From Oncomelania hupensis (Eukaryota > Mollusca > Gastropoda > Littorinimorpha > Pomatiopsidae): a stretch of 64,000 nucleotides of DNA. The first letter of the stretch is position 1; each line of letters starts with the position of its first letter. The stretch is taken from NCBI GenBank assembly GCA_036898135.1, contig CM072525.1, positions 50,507,790-50,571,789 on the forward strand. Reading direction: 5' to 3'. The notes under the pieces are model-generated. The model had not been told where the DNA came from and did not search any database. It was given only the letters and a program-made list of their open reading frames with translations. A program made the translations under genes and the position numbers. This document shows positions 1-11,796 of this stretch, piece by piece.

Positions 1-28
1 ATAATCACATGGGGCATAATTTAGTTCC

Positions 29-392
<364 letters not shown>

Positions 393-1248
393 ATGTAACA
401 TTTGAATGCTAGAAGTTTTCTGCTTTATTCCACCTCCGCTACATAGTAAAAAGAAATGTAATTAAATGAAACATTCACCACTTCTAACGATAACATTTGA
501 TGAATATTATTAGCATAATTTAGAACCCTCCCTTACCTTTAATATCCCCCCCCCCTTATTTCTTTTGCATCCCAATTCCCAGCTCTCTGTGCATGATGCT
601 GGGCTATCTAATTCAGTCATTAAGGTGATGATCATAATAATTATAGGATGGAGTTGATGCTGCTGAACCATGCAGAGCTGTGTGCAGGATGGGTTCAGAA
701 GTGAGGAGTGAACAAACCCCTATCCCGTTCCACAGACCATATTGTGTGCATGGTGGGTTTGGCAGCCAGGGGACGGATCAACTCATATTCCATTTCAGAA
801 GCCATATTGTTTCAGAAATAAAGCTCAATCGGAACTCGCACTCTGACCCCATTAAATCGCTCGATCCGTCACGGAAGCCCAAAATAACTCATACTCATAC
901 TGGTCGTTTGGAACCTTTTTTTTTTTTTTTTTTTTTAGCTTGTAAAGAACGAATTCAAAGCATTATTCTTTATATTTATTTTCGTTCCCCAGTCTCTTAT
1001 TTTAAAAAAATTCTGTTTGAAAGAAAGTCGTATACTTTCAGATTTCACGCACACATGCATACGCGCTCGTGTGCCAAAGCGAGCGCGCGCACACATACAC
1101 ACACACACATACACACACCCACACAGGGTTCTACACGCATTTTTTTGCAATCGACTCGCAGCGATATGAGGAAATCGCGGTTAATATATGCAAGACTGAA
1201 AGGGAATAAGTTTGTTGTTATTGTTTTTGTTGTAATTTAGATTGATTT
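393..1248. other. Spacer without recognisable gene
   Basis: AT-rich sequence with a poly-C run near 546, a poly-T run at about 917-936 and a short CA-rich stretch near 1,090-1,130. The 186-codon frame across 680-1,240 has no recognisable domain and includes Phe and His/Thr low-complexity runs, so I do not call it. Confidence 0.6.
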
Positions 1249-1249
1249 C

Positions 1250-1463
1250 ATTCCGTAGAGGGAGGAAACCGGAAAAACCCGAGAAACGCGGTGACTTAAG
1301 AAAGCCTCATATCTAAGTATAGAATTGCATCCCCAGCGGGCGTCAAGTGACAATACTGATAACAGACCTATACAAACAGTCGCCATTGGACACTGGCGCA
1401 TTTTAACCGAATGCGGTACAGGACACCTCCATGCTTGACAAAAGTCAAAATAGGAAACAGAAA

Positions 1464-1557
<94 letters not shown>

Positions 1558-1640
1558 GCTGCAGCTCCATGGTGACACCCACACCATAGTCACCCTGTGC
1601 CCCCCGCTGGGGCCCCAACTAGCACCCTAGCCTAGATCAA
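1250..1640 (-). repeat. Possible SINE relic with CT microsatellite
   Basis: The stretch at 1,257-1,284 (gaggaaaccgg, then aacccgagaaa) resembles the central GGAGGAAACCGG...CCCGGAGAAAAC segment of the minus-strand SINE copies at about 51,690 and 52,840. The rest is too diverged to align by eye. A pure CT array occupies about 1,467-1,552. Confidence 0.35.
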
Positions 1641-2309
1641 AGGTCACTCGAGCCTCACTTTCGCCATAAAATTCACAGTGCCTACTAGGTCGCCCAAACC
1701 GGTAGGGGAGACAACAATAACGCACACGGCCAGTTTCCGCAGTAACCTCCCCTGCCGTTCCAGTTCCTTTGGAGGGAGGAAAGAGCGAGAGGTGATGATG
1801 TGAATGTCCGGTTACATCGACATGGCGTGCCTCGCGGTCCCGTTCTGCTTTTGTTTCAGACATGGAAGAGGTTTCCATTGCACCATCCACCCCACCACAA
1901 CCCCACATTATCCTGGTAGTGTGTCTGCGGTATTTGTTCTTGTGGACCGTACCATGCACGATCTGGTTATGAGAAGGGCAAAGTCAAGTAAAGAAACTTT
2001 AGTATAGAACATTAGACCCGTAGAAGCACATGGAATTATGAAAAAATAACAACACACATTATAAAAGATAGATAATAAAACATTTAGAAAAGCGTTGATA
2101 AACACTCAGGTATACGTACCATATTTGCAACAGAATAACCATATAAGCGTGACTGAAAAAGAATACACTCTTCACGTATTTACTAAGTTCAATCAAAACC
2201 GCACAAAACCTCACACATTAAGCATGATTAAAGACACTGTAAGACCCACAACTATCCAAACCAAACCAAATACGCGACCAAAATATAACCTCGTATAATT
2301 GTACACACG
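1641..2309. other. Spacer without recognisable gene
   Basis: Nothing recognisable. Short overlapping frames on both strands lack domains, and no splice-bounded exon could be supported. Confidence 0.5.
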
Positions 2310-2425
2310 ACTATGTTTTTGCTATTCTATTTCTGTCTTTTTTGTCATTTGTGTACATAGTTGTAAATAGTCTATTTCTGTCTTTTTTGTAATTTGTGTA
2401 AATAGTTGTAAATAGTTTGTACCTT
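2310..2425. repeat. Two-copy tandem repeat
   Basis: The words ctatttctgtcttttttgt and gtgta(c/a)atagttgtaaatag occur twice in a row, giving a unit of roughly 55 bp with few differences. Confidence 0.7.
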
Positions 2426-2499
2426 TACTGTTCCGTCTTTTGGTGTATTGTAGCAAAAGCGATGTTTTATCATGTGCATGTATTTATATGTAATGACTA

Positions 2500-2553
2500 T
2501 GTAAAGCGTGGTGAGTCTGGTCATAGGCTGGAGTACCCGCTATATAAAAATCC

Positions 2554-2626
<73 letters not shown>
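2500..2626 (+). repeat. SINE 3' end with ATT tail
   Basis: The sequence cgctatataaaaatccg directly precedes a pure ATT array (about 2,558-2,622). The CGCTATATAA motif followed by a simple repeat is the 3' terminus shared by the SINE copies in this window, so the array is probably an expanded SINE tail. The body upstream is not clearly recognisable. Confidence 0.5.
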
Positions 2627-2627
<1 letters not shown>

Positions 2628-2828
2628 GACTACTAGATCTATATAAGCTTATACTATTATATCAGTACAATAGAGAACGTTGATATAGGCTTCGGTATCT
2701 CTCACATTCAGATACGGGCCCCTGTGGAAACAAGCGATAAGCACACCGAGGTAGGACTATACTATAGCGTCCCAATACTACTACTCCTTATAAAGTATTA
2801 ATATAGTCTTTTAATACTCATTCCTTTT

Positions 2829-3250
2829 GTTACACGGTCAAGGTCGATTCAGCACCGATGATTGAATCCGTGTAACTCGATTGCCTATTCAAGCAGCCCG
2901 TTCACTCAATGACAAAGCAAGACGCCATCAACAACTGCAACCCAAAACTCCTCCAGAAGTGCAAACGGCGCTCTCTTTTATATGCACTGTACAGAAGAGA
3001 ACAACTTAGAAAACTCCAGAATGACGGCATCATCAACCAATCCAAAAAAAAAAAGTTACCAGAAATACGTACAGTGTTACGTCATAGAATGTTCTACAGA
3101 GTTCGACTGTTTGCCTACCCAATACACGGTAGGTCTTAAAGCTTCCGTCAGTGGTAAAACACACAATTCGGTTTTGAATACTGCTAAAACTATATTGACC
3201 GACAAAAACACACCTACATTAAGCCAAGCGTTTTTTTAGAGACCGCATAG
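2829..3250 (+). repeat. Dispersed repeat with hairpin (relative upstream of the Hox exon)
   Basis: A foldback lies at 2,829-2,876: GTTACACGG pairs with CCGTGTAAC, and inside it GATTCA pairs with TGAATC. From there rightwards the order of words (cccgttcactca, caacaactgca, ctccag, accaatc, ttacgtcat, agaatgttct, aagcttc, then attgaccgac) parallels 13,434 to about 13,910 and its copy-B counterpart. It is an old dispersed repeat, perhaps a DNA-transposon relic. No coding domain was seen. Confidence 0.6.
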
Positions 3251-3929
3251 AACCAAGTCAGAGGTAGATGAACTCTATCGTTGCACGCTGTGTGCCTAAA
3301 CACAATATTGGCCATTATCGTGCGCCTCTCAATCCTAACACAGTTTAGCTCTATATTACTTTCTTTAAATACTAAAAGAAAAAAAATAAAATAAAACCCT
3401 ATTAAGTCTCAAGGTAAAAGCAAACATTTTCAGGTTTATTTAAAAAAATAAATTAAAAAAAATCCTCTATCAAGTAGACATATGGCATATTGGCAACGTT
3501 TAAAATGTCTTTTCATTTAATCCGTGAAATATCACTTAAATGTACATGTAAACCGATGTAAACAAACATTAAGAAAGAATATTAGGAGGAAAATGCTATG
3601 GGGTCGTTATTGTCATAATTCATCAACCCTTATTCTTTATTAACCCCCCTTTGTCTTTCCTTTCTGTTGTTACATTCACTATAAAATGCAGTACCGAACT
3701 GGTGTCTTTGGAAAAATAACTTTGTAAACGACTTTGTATATAATTATTATGATGATTAATTAAAACTATGCATTTATATTACTTGTAGGTTTATTTAGTT
3801 TTACACACACTTTTTAATTTGCCCAGAAAAAGAACCAAAAACAACAGAGCCACGACTTTGGAAATAAAAAAAAAAACTTTTTCAAGAACACAAACCCCAT
3901 AGGCCTATATTGTGGATGATGATTAGTTT
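3251..3929. other. AT-rich spacer
   Basis: A- and T-rich sequence with homopolymer runs and no recognisable gene or repeat family. Confidence 0.5.
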
Positions 3930-4060
3930 AATAATTGTTATAGAGCACTTCTTCAGCTCAACAGCTGCTCAAGGCGCTGACCTATACAGGATCGTACTCA
4001 AGTCTTTTGACAATCATGGGCGACAGGGTTTATTGGTAAAGGGACCTAGTGCTTGTGAGG
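3930..4060 (-). repeat. SINE-1 3' fragment
   Basis: Reads tagagcacttcttcagctca then acagctgctcaaggcgctga and acaggat...actcaag, matching the 3' part of the complete SINE-1 copy at 58,917-59,338 in the same orientation. The match fades after about 4,060. Confidence 0.65.
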
Positions 4061-4343
4061 TAGGCCTATAAGTCCAATGTGTGTAGCACCCGCATTCTTT
4101 TAGTGTCACGTCTCATTCTTGATGACCTCGCCTTTGTCTTAATGCTGTTCCATTGTCCATGAATTGCAGTACCAAACTGCGGTCCTTGGAAGTACACTGT
4201 TGTTAGCGGCGATGAAATCATTTTTAAATTTGCCGTTGCAAAGATTGGAAAGTAAACCACCGATTAAAGAGTCAATGCAGGGAGTGGACTCGTGTGAGAA
4301 CACTTCCCCGTAACCCTCTAGATGCGAGCCCAGGTTATTCGGC

Positions 4344-4442
4344 ATGTTGGGCGAGCATTTTCCCACCGAGCCACTATGTCGCCTATGTAAGAGTGTATGT
4401 AACATGCGAGAGTGTATGTTGATTACAGATCGCCGCGCTTTG

Positions 4443-4508
<66 letters not shown>

Positions 4509-4510
4509 TT
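4344..4510 (+). repeat. SINE-2 3' end with ATT tail
   Basis: Contains gagtgtatgt, acatgcgag and gagtgtatgttg, then cagatcgccgcgctttgag and a pure ATT array (about 4,446-4,508). These are the reverse complements of the corresponding parts of the minus-strand SINE-2 copies at 23,258 and 51,355. Confidence 0.7.
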
Positions 4511-4754
4511 GTACCAACAATCACACGCACTGTCTATGTAAATATCTTTTTTTTTTCCTGAAGCAACCCACCGACCTTTGTTACTAACTTAAGCCTTGTT
4601 TTAATGACGCAAGTAATTATAACTTTAATACCTTGCGGTATCCGCATGTGTTGTGTTAAGACTTTTAAGACACGGCAGGGGACATTTTATAGTTAGCATT
4701 GTTAAAACAAGACACCATTACTTTAATACCTGCGTTTTTAATAGCAATATAAAC

Positions 4755-4756
<2 letters not shown>

Positions 4757-4806
<50 letters not shown>
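4757..4806. repeat. GT microsatellite
   Basis: Pure (GT)n immediately upstream of a tRNA-like SINE head. Confidence 0.95.
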
Positions 4807-4808
<2 letters not shown>

Positions 4809-4827
4809 CGTATTGATTTGGTGCTTG

Positions 4828-5105
4828 AGTACTGGGGGTTGACTGTAGCGAGTTGGTTAGAGTGCTAGATTACGATGCCGGAGGTTGTGAGTTTAGTCCT
4901 CACCAGAAACAAAATCGTACCTAAGGTATGAGACTTTTCAGATCGCCGAGGTTTATTTCCGGGCACTTCTCCCCTGTAGTCTTGGGTGCAGCGGCACTGC
5001 AGCTATACTGTGCATGTTCCGGTGACGGACGTCGTTTGCTAAAGGGTTGACTGTTATGAGTGACGCGACAGTTTAAAGGCGACACCTAACGCCTCTCTCC
5101 TACAA
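4828..5105 (+). repeat. tRNA-derived SINE, diverged
   Basis: tagcgagttggttagagtgc resembles a tRNA D-arm and box A, and ggttgtgagtttagtcctc about 30 bases on resembles a decayed box B. The following 190 bases (gggcacttctcccctgtag, gtgcagcggcactgc, caggcgac-like end) have no coding potential. The family differs from SINE-1, -2 and -3. Confidence 0.5.
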
Positions 5106-5510
5106 GCACCTTGAACCTAACCTTGTATGGACATCAGTGCTATTTTCATCGTCATCGTCATCATCATCATCGTCGTCGTCGTCGCATTATCATCATCGTT
5201 GTCCTCGGCAAGTTTGTTCTACATTCTACATTTATACATTTACTATCATGTTTTTACGCAGGCGAACTGCGAATTTCAATGTATTGTTCATACAGTAGTC
5301 GAATAAAAAGTCCCAGTCTCAGTAGTTCAAGTTATCATCCTCCTCATGCTCATCATCACCATCCTCCTTCCTCATCCTCATCGTCGTCGTCGTCGTTGTC
5401 GTCATCATTATTTTCTACTAAGTCCATGAAGTTGCAGGAAAATAGTGCCTTTATACATAGTGTGCTTGTAGTATTATTTTTTCCATTTGAATTTTGATTT
5501 TCGACACTTA
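5106..5510. other. Spacer with CAT/TCG-rich simple sequence
   Basis: Short cat/cgt and tcc/tcg repeats at about 5,140-5,190 and 5,335-5,410. The 128-codon plus-strand frame here is largely His/Arg/Ser low complexity and is not called. Confidence 0.6.
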
Positions 5511-5831
5511 ATTGTCCCTTTTTATCGGGAAATTCTGGGCCGCCTCCCCGGCCTGGGGAAGGCGTAGTCACAGCCTGTGGCGCGCCCAAACCCAACCTAC
5601 CTAATATTAGTTGTGTTTTTTCTTTTTCTTTTGACATTATTTTGCTGGGGGAGCAAACGGAGTACCCGGAGAAAACCTTCGAAACGTGGCCCGAGTGGAA
5701 AGTAAATAATATTCGTAGAAACATGACGCCCCGATGCTGGATCTATCCCACATCTGTCAGGCGCCATTGGTTTCTGGTCTGTGGACAAGGCAATTTAGTC
5801 CCGCCTTAGACCACTCGGCCACAAGGCTCAC
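5511..5831 (-). repeat. SINE-3, nearly complete
   Basis: Reverse-oriented copy of the SINE at 28,124-28,461. Its head on the minus strand reads GCCTTGTGGCCGAGTGGTCTA (box A like, positions about 5,807-5,827), followed by a decayed box B near 5,745-5,760, a conserved centre (GTTTTCTCCGGGTACTCCG) and an end close to AAAAAGGGACAATTA. It is more diverged than the copies in the duplicated block, so it is an older insertion. Confidence 0.85.
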
Positions 5832-6049
5832 TATATAATTATTATTATTAGGAATCAGGAAAAGAAAAAAAACAGCTCATTACGCCACATGGCTGGCTGG
5901 AAATGTAGACATTTCAACAATTTAATGCACCTTTGACTTAAACATAGCAATAACTCATCTTGCCTAGAGCCAATTACTCAGCCACAAAATCTGAAGAGTG
6001 AACAATCACATAATGTTAATAGTCGTTGCAAAGCTGTAGCTGTGTAATC
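5832..6049. other. Short spacer
   Basis: No recognisable feature. Confidence 0.4.
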
Positions 6050-6706
6050 GATCTTTTATAGCGCTTTGAAATCTCAACAGCTGCTCAAGGCCATGGCCGA
6101 TACTGGCTCTAACTCAAGCCATGGCCGATACTGGCTCTAACTCAAGCCATGGCCGATACTGGCTCTAACTCAAGCCATGGCCGATACTGGCTCTAACTCA
6201 AGCCATGGCCGATACTGGCTCTAACTCAAGCTTTGGCCGATACTGGCTCTAACTCAAGCCATGGCCGATACTGGCTCTAACTCAAGCCATGGCCGATACT
6301 GGCTCTAACTCAAGCCATGGCCGATACTGGCTCTAACTCAAGCCTTGGACGATACTGGCTCTAGCTCAAGCCATGGCCGATACTGGCTCTAACTCAAGCC
6401 ATGGCCGATACTGGCTCTAACTCAAGCCTTGGCCGATACTGGCTCTAACTCAAGTTATGGCCGATACTGGCTCTAACTCAAGCCATGGCCGATACTGGCT
6501 CTAACTCAAGCCATGGCCGATACTGGCTCTAACTCAAGCCTTGGACGATACTGGCTCTAGCTCAAGCAATGGCCGATACTGGCTCTAACTCAAGCCATGG
6601 CCGATACTGGCTCTAACTCAAGCCGCCCGAGACGCCCACTTGATGCATGAGGCGCGGTACCCACCCCTCTCCGAAACCTCTCATCCCCTTTGTTCCAAAA
6701 GACCTT
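6050..6706 (-). repeat. SINE-1 carrying an internal 28-bp minisatellite
   Basis: Starts with the SINE-1 3' terminus (tagcgctttgaaatctcaa, cagctgctcaaggc) and ends with later SINE-1 sequence (gcccgagacgcccacttgat). Between these, about 6,089-6,626, roughly 19 units of 28 bp repeat: each has atggccgatactgg and ctctaactcaagcc, with variants such as ttggacg and ttatggcc. The same segment occurs once in the ordinary SINE-1 at about 58,962-58,987 (gctggccaatacagg, atctaactcaagcc), so the array grew from inside the SINE. The right end is the start of the large repeated block. Confidence 0.85.
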
Positions 6707-7253
6707 ATTTTATTTTATTTGGCGGGAGGAAGGCGGGAGAAGAGGAGTGGGAGGTGGGTGGTGAGGGTGATTGTTTTTACATTCACAGTGGAAACACTGA
6801 AAACATTAGCTTGCAACAAACAACCAAACAAAACAAGACACAATTCTTTTGAAAGTGTTCACCACTTTCCGCTCCAATACAGCTTCATTCTCAAATGGTG
6901 AACATTTATAGGTATAAGCCTGAACCCGAAATGGGCGCGATTTCCGGTTTCGTTTTCTGTGCAAGTACGACTACGTGAACATCGCTTGTTTGATTTTGTT
7001 GTTTCTTTTGTTGTTGTTGTTGTTGTTGTTGTTGTTTTTACCAGATTTTACGCAATATTCATGTGTATTTGTCAAGATAGAGAAACGAACGAATCTTTGG
7101 AGTCATAATTATTGCTTTTTGGTGAACACCGATGGAAGGAAACTTTCCGCATGGAGCGAAGACAGGAAGCATTGGCTTCCGGTCGATTACAGATTTCACC
7201 TACTACGTTGTAGAACTGGCCCCCTTATCAACGGCAAATGCACCTTCTTAAGT
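6707..7253 (+). other. Segment present only in copy A
   Basis: Copy B passes directly from gaccttattt to agtctgaacg. In copy A about 547 bases lie between. They contain a purine-rich stretch (6,721-6,770), a GTT run (about 7,008-7,034) and, near 7,160-7,200, a frame reading KHWLPVDYRFHLLR. That resembles the LHWLPV motif common at the C-terminal end of some LINE reverse transcriptases, but it is too short to be sure. Insertion in A or deletion in B cannot be told apart here. Confidence 0.6.
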
Positions 7254-7861
7254 TAGTCTGAACGAACAATAAATCAATCAGTTGGAAGTACGTCGTGCCT
7301 TTACCTGCTGATGTTGTTTATATCATCTGCTGTGAGCTTTGTAGTATGCTGTACACTAGTAAGACTTAACAGAACTTTTAATGAAAGATTTATGAAAGAC
7401 AGGGATAACATTCTCCTACCCCAGTTGCTGACCACTTTAACGTGCCACTTCACAGCCTGTCGGACGTCACCGTAGCAGTTTTGTGGCGTAGCAGTGGTTG
7501 GTGATGGTTGTTACAGAGAGTTCATGGAATCTGAAATCGTTTGTCGCCTACAGGATGCCTCCAGCCACAGGGAATACACATAAAAAGCAGCCCACCGTAA
7601 CTGACCAACACACCTTCTTGCCAGTCTTCTACCCACATATCTCCTTCTCCTATCTCACCACCAATATTTGTCCCTCCTTCATTCTACTCTCCCCTCCCAC
7701 CTACTCCCTTCCCTCCCCCTGTCCCCATCCATTGTTTTTGTTATCTCACTTTTCAATTACAAATTTCATTACTTGTGAACTTTCTAATTACTGTTATTAC
7801 AATTTCTGCAATTTATCTGAACGTGGATTTTGATTCATGTTATTATACCCATTCCTATTCC
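7254..7861. other. Shared spacer, copy A
   Basis: Conserved with 29,100-29,686 but with no recognised domain. The open frame here is rich in Pro/Ser/Thr and ends in tyrosine-rich repeat sequence. I do not call it coding. Confidence 0.45.
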
Positions 7862-8248
7862 TATACCCATATATTCCTATATTTACTATACCCATTTCCT
7901 ATACCCAACACATCACCAACGACGAAGTCCGACAGACCATCACACAAGCCATTGGACAACACGATGACCTGCTCACAGTGGTGAAAAAACGGAAACTCCG
8001 ATGGTATGGCCGCGTCAACGGATCATCAGGTCTTGCAAAGACCATCCTGCAAGGCACACTGCAAGGAGGTAGAAGAAGAGGGGGACCGAAAAAGAGGTGG
8101 GAAGACAACATTCGAGAATGGACTGGTTTGACACTGAGCGAAACAATCAGGGTTGCTGAGGACAGGGAAAGATGGAGTACGCTGGTTAAACGATCATCTG
8201 TGGTGCTCCTACGACCTCCGAGTTACGAGATAGGATAGGATTTCACCA
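7862..8248 (+). pseudogene. LINE-T 3' fragment, copy A
   Basis: A 5'-truncated LINE end. From about 7,905 the frame reads QHITNDEVRQTITQAIGQHD, then KLRWYGRV, SGLAKTILQGTLQGGRRRG, KKRWEDNIREWTG and RERWSTLVKRSSVV. This is the C-terminal region that follows the reverse transcriptase in EN/RT LINEs, and it matches the minus-strand LINE at 60,499-64,000. It ends in GGATA units (about 8,229-8,240), as do the other three copies. The upstream edge holds one unit of the sequence that forms a 38-bp minisatellite in copy B. Confidence 0.85.
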
Positions 8249-9640
8249 ATCTTCAGAGTCTACCCTCTATATAATTTGACCTTTGAAGAGTCTACTGACT
8301 CGACGAGCTGCCAAATTTGACTCTATTTGACCTTCTTAACCACCTCAACGATTTAACCATTTTACCTTTTGTAGCGAAAAAAAATCTTCCAATAGATCGT
8401 AGAGCGTATTTGTGTACCGTTAAACAGGGGGAACCACTCAATATTAGAACAGAAATGGAAACTTCAAACTTTAGCGATTGGTCTGAGCAACAAAAGCTTA
8501 CTTAATTATTGTTTTATATCATAACAATGCACATTTTCAGCTAAACTAATTTTTGCCATTATTTTACAAATTGGATTCCTTTAAGCGAGGCCTCGTCACA
8601 TATACTTTTGCCTTGTCTAGGTTAATCTGTATAATTCGGACGTCGTTCTGTCAAATATAAATCATCTAGAAAAGCAGTGCACTCGGTGCCTTCACGGCGC
8701 CAAGGATATGCTTTATGTGCCTTCGTGTGCGTGCGTATGTATATATGTGTGCGAGCGTGAGTCCTTGTGTATGTGTACGTGTGTGTGTGTGTGAATGTAC
8801 GTGTGTGTGCGAGCGTCTGTGCGTTTTAATAAGCTGTGGAACGAACAACTTAGGAAATAAACGGCAATGTGAGTTATAGGGGTTGTAGTCGGACCACGTG
8901 TGTAGTCAAACCTGGTACTGAAAGTCCATTGTGCACGATGTATTGTTCTGTTGGATGATCTGTTTTGCACACTAGTGAAATGAAAATGGATCTTTTTCCC
9001 TTATCTTATTTTTCTGTACTCAATTTTTGAGCGCACCAAAAATGCTAACCTGGAGAAAACGCACTTAGAAAGTGTTGAACATCAAAATAAATGAGTTGAC
9101 GGGATTATGATGCATATGTGTAAAGGTTCTTGGTCTTGTCATTGGTGTGTTTGTGGGGTGGGAAGGTGTGAGGAAGGAGGAGGGTGAGAGTTTGAGTGTG
9201 TGCTATGCATCTTTATTATACATTTCTTGATTTTTTCCGTTCATAACTATAACTTCACTTACTGTACTTTGTTTTGTATTGTGCGTCTTACACCTAGCAA
9301 AGCTTTTCTGTTTTGTAAACCAAACTTTTAAAATCCATAAATGTATTAGCAATTTAGCTTTCTTTGTTTACTCCATGTATCGATTGCTAATCTCATTATT
9401 GTTCTTTTTGAACGCTAGTAGTTCTCTGTTCTATTCCGTAAATTTGTGTTTTTTACAGTGTTAATTATAACATTTATGAAGAACATGCATCGAGATGCAG
9501 AGGTTGTATCAAAGCTACATTGCACGTGGTCAAACTGGTGTTAGGTTTGGCAGTATTTTATTAACAGGGAGCAATTGGCCAAGCTTCATTTTAGAGAGTT
9601 AAATTTTCTTGTTGAAATTTGGTTTGATGGCAGTGTGTGT
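8249..9640. other. Shared spacer, copy A
   Basis: Closely matches 30,437-31,840. It includes a GT-rich, imperfect dinucleotide stretch (8,715-8,825) but no gene that I recognise. Frames on the minus strand across it are dinucleotide-driven Thr/His repeats. Confidence 0.5.
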
Positions 9641-9649
9641 GTGTGTGTG

Positions 9650-9958
9650 TGTGGGTGTGTGTGTGTGTGCGTGTGAGGATGTTTACACGGCGTTATTGGG
9701 ACAAATTAGTGCAAGTTTGCATACGTTCTTTGGACAGACCTCCTTGTTGGGACGTCCATTTAATGATCCGTGAGGGTTAGGGTTAGGGTAAGGGTTAGGG
9801 TTAGGGCTAGGGTTAGGGCTAGTGTTAGGGTTAGGGTTAGGGTTAGGGTTAGAACACTTTAAAGTACTTAAAAACGGGGTCGTAGCACGACCCATTGTCC
9901 ACAGAACGTATGTGGCGATAGAGGAAAGTCCAAATAACGGTGTCTCCGCAAGTACGGG

Positions 9959-9965
<7 letters not shown>
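9650..9965 (+). repeat. Copy-A-specific insert with TTAGGG-type array
   Basis: Both ends lie in GT repeats; in copy B the same place (31,842-31,920) is only a GT repeat. At 9,774-9,852 about 13 units of TTAGGG run on the plus strand, with variants (TAAGGG, CTAGGG, GTTAGTG). About 110 non-repetitive bases follow, then GT repeat again. TTAGGG is the common metazoan telomere unit, so this is an interstitial telomere-like block, not a chromosome end. Confidence 0.85.
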
Positions 9966-9990
<25 letters not shown>

Positions 9991-10540
9991 ACAGTTGAGA
10001 CAATTGAGACAATTTAATGATATTTGTCAGGCCACAAGGCCCACAACAAAGTGAGTTCACAGTTACAAAGCTGACATCACAAACGTTAAACATTCAAAGC
10101 ATATGCAAAGCTAAGCAATAACAAAATGTCTCAACCATAAGTAATGAATTATGTTACTCATGACTGAATGCCAAACGTTAATAAAGAAAACATATTTCAA
10201 AACGGCCAAAAGCAGCAAAACTACAGCGCAGAAAAAGAAATGAAACAGACGCAACTACAAAGCAGTAGCAGCAACCACCGCAGCTACAATGGCAAACATA
10301 AATTTTTAAAAAATCCCAGGAAACGGAGAGTTACATCAAAACAGTCACAACAACAAAAGCAACAGCAGCCACCGCCCATATATATTTTATTTAAGCACGT
10401 ACACACACAACCATACAAACACACCCACACTCACACACCCACACACACACACACATAACGAACACAAAATACCGAATAGACTGGCGTTGACGCAAGTAAG
10501 CAAAACTGGGCAAAACTGGGTAACCATCAGCCATCCAAAC
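9966..10540. other. Shared spacer with CA microsatellite, copy A
   Basis: CAG/CAA-rich sequence (about 10,200-10,380) followed by a CA array (about 10,403-10,456). Copy B has the same at 31,921-32,470 with a longer CA array. No gene recognised. Confidence 0.55.
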
Positions 10541-11395
10541 TGTGTGGGTGTGGGTGCACGTGAATAAACGCACAAATGGGTTGCAGACCTTGTCTTTCTT
10601 AGTAACAAATGGGTTTATTTGCTTGGAACCCACTTTTTTCCAGGACCCCACTTTTCTCTAAGTGCGCGGGAGTGCTCTTTTAGTGCATGGGAGTGCAGTT
10701 GTAGTGCATAAGAGTGTTTTAAGTACACAGGAGTGCTCTATCCTGGACGGAGAAAATACAGTCAATTTTCGGAGAAATTTTGAAGAAAATTCGACCTATC
10801 TTCTCGTCCCCTATCGGAGACGAACTACAAGTAGGTCAACTTTTTAGACAAGGGTTCGGGTAAGGGTTAGCTTGAGATCTATCCTTAGCCCTTGCCCTAA
10901 CCCTTTCTACAAAAATCACTTTCCGATTCCTACATTCTTAAATAAACCCAGTTGTGATGTATTGCGAATATGTGTGTGTGGGTGTGCGGAGGTATAAGCC
11001 TTGAAATGGGTGACTAACCTTGCTTTTTATGCAGAAAATGGGTGTGTGTATTAGCCACCCAGTGTTTTCCAGCCACCCACTTTTTTCTAAGTACCCAGGA
11101 GTGCTCTTTTAGTGCATGGGAGTGCAGTTGTAGTGCATGAGAGTGTTTTAAGTACAAGGGAGTGCTCTATCCGGGACGGAGAAAATACAATCAATTTTCG
11201 GGAAATTTTGCAAGACAGTTCGACCTATTTCGTCGCCTATAGGAGAGACGGAAAGAGCCAATTTTGCATTAGATTCTTACATTTCTAGAAGACGTTTGCG
11301 TTCTTTCCGTCAAAAAATCACTTTCCGATTCTTGCATTCTTAATGAAACCGTCTTGGTGTTTTACATACTTGTGTGTGTGCGCGTGTGTGTGTGT
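10541..11395 (+). repeat. Two-unit diverged tandem repeat, copy A
   Basis: Two units of about 420 bp. Shared words recur in order: gtgctcttttagtgcatggg (10,672 and 11,101), gagtgttttaagtaca, gtgctctatcc, ttcgaccta, then aaatcactttccgattc (about 10,913 and 11,325). Unit 2 has the near-palindrome around ttcgtcgcctataggag and a GACGGAAAGA...TCTTTCCGTC pair (about 11,249 and 11,302). The foldback element at 56,314-56,738 shares several of these words, so the units are probably relics of a related transposon. Confidence 0.7.
10848..10911. repeat. Hairpin of telomere-like words
   Basis: gggttcgggtaagggttag is followed about 15 bases later by cttagcccttgccctaaccc, roughly its reverse complement. 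Both arms are degenerate TTAGGG-type words. Copy B retains the structure at 32,763-32,820. Confidence 0.7.
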
Positions 11396-11612
11396 GCGCG
11401 TGTGTGTGTGTGTACATACGAGCGCGTATGACGCGGTATTTATCATCCTTTATTTCTTTTACCCCGTGCATTTTCCCCCCTTATAACTCCGCTATAATTT
11501 TAATGTTGAATTTATGTTGATAAATATAAAATCTATTGATTTAGCCCCAGGCTTAAAAGTGTAAGGTTTAAGTATATATGTGTGCTTATGCGTTTCGTGT
11601 ACTGTGTGTGTT

Positions 11613-11652
<40 letters not shown>

Positions 11653-11758
11653 TTTAATATAAAATCAACATCACTTTTATTCATATGCATGTTTCTTATT
11701 TTTTCCAAGATATATTTTAATGTAACAGTGTTCTTTAAATGTGCAACGATATACTTAT

Positions 11759-11796
<38 letters not shown>

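Noticed and set aside
1237..1593. Arg/Glu-rich frame on the minus strand
   Set aside because: Produced by the CT/GA microsatellite.
9774..9852. True chromosome end
   Set aside because: Unique and shared sequence continues on both sides, and units are degenerate.
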